This document shows, one piece after another, positions 41,945-41,971 of a DNA stretch of 41,971 nucleotides. Location of the stretch: contig CALVSC010000006.1 in assembly GCA_944358855.1 (NCBI GenBank), positions 1 to 41,971 on the forward strand, written 5' to 3'. Under the pieces are notes generated by a model. It saw only the letters and a program-made list of their open reading frames with translations. It was not told the DNA's origin and searched no databases. The stretch's first letter is position 1; every line of letters begins with the position of its first letter. A program made the position numbers and the translations under genes. Origin of the DNA: an uncultured Bacilli bacterium (lineage in GTDB: Bacteria; Bacillota_I; Bacilli_A; RF39; UBA660).

Positions 41945-41971
41945 AAGAAAAAGAAGAAAACTCTTTTCTTC
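41945..41971 (-). terminator. Probable terminator of a gene beyond the window edge
   Basis: An 8-bp stem GAAGAAAA/TTTTCTTC (41953-41960 with 41964-41971) is followed by T-rich sequence on the minus strand. The stem may extend past the window end. Confidence 0.65.

Noticed and set aside
1-41971. CRISPR arrays, insertion sequences, tRNA genes and phage genes
   Set aside because: I saw no regularly spaced repeats, transposase genes, tRNA-like cloverleaf sequences or phage structural genes.

Overview
The window is 42 kb of very AT-rich DNA from a low-GC, endospore-forming Firmicute (class Bacilli). This rests on gene content and order. Three blocks match Bacillus subtilis order as I remember it: ftsY-ylxM-ffh; rodZ-pgsA-recA-rny; and gpsB-rnpB, recU-ponA, nth-dnaD, cca. 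A further weaker match is hup, der and spoIVA. A complete spoIVA, a SpoVIF-like gene and an alpha/beta-type small acid-soluble spore protein gene mark a spore former. The extreme AT content, short intergenic gaps and many unknown small membrane proteins suggest an uncultured gut-type Bacilli lineage, but that is inference. Most genes are on the minus strand.

Layout. 1-1586: the 3' part of an O-antigen ligase/polymerase-like membrane protein, cut by the window edge. 1597-7072: the signal recognition particle region (ffh, ylxM, ftsY), interrupted by a HerA-like ATPase with a Met/Asn-rich tail and carrying a small membrane protein gene inside the ftsY operon. 7090-12191: a single-domain Clp-like AAA+ ATPase, then RNase J and RNase Y genes converging on back-to-back terminators. 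12198-16740: a MurE-like ligase, recA with a LexA-type box, pgsA, a short RodZ-like protein, RNase P RNA and gpsB. 16713-20360: a 41-codon gene, then divergent recU and a class A penicillin-binding protein. 20341-22808: nth, dnaD and cca. 22830-25293: a frameshifted short-chain dehydrogenase, HU and two unknown membrane proteins. 25351-30038: der, a SHOCT-like small protein, a SpoVIF-like gene, a zinc-ribbon membrane protein and spoIVA. 30044-34037: an acetate kinase, NrnA-like phosphoesterase, EngB operon ending in two unknown genes. 34034-40362: a block of five uncharacterised proteins interrupted by a second, divergent acetate kinase. 40409-41971: the spore protein gene, thiI and a terminator at the edge.

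How the genes work together. Protein targeting (Ffh, FtsY), RNA turnover (RNase J, RNase Y, NrnA, RNase P), envelope growth (GpsB, RodZ, PBP1, MurE, PgsA), DNA repair and replication (RecA, RecU, Nth, DnaD, HU) and ribosome assembly (Der, EngB) form the housekeeping core. The least explained part is 34034-40362. It holds a tail-anchored protein, two proteins with mTERF/HEAT-like helical repeats, and a coiled-coil protein whose C-terminal region resembles the RelE/ParE fold and overlaps a small helix-turn-helix-like gene. The HerA-like and Clp-like ATPases are the other two proteins most worth following up.
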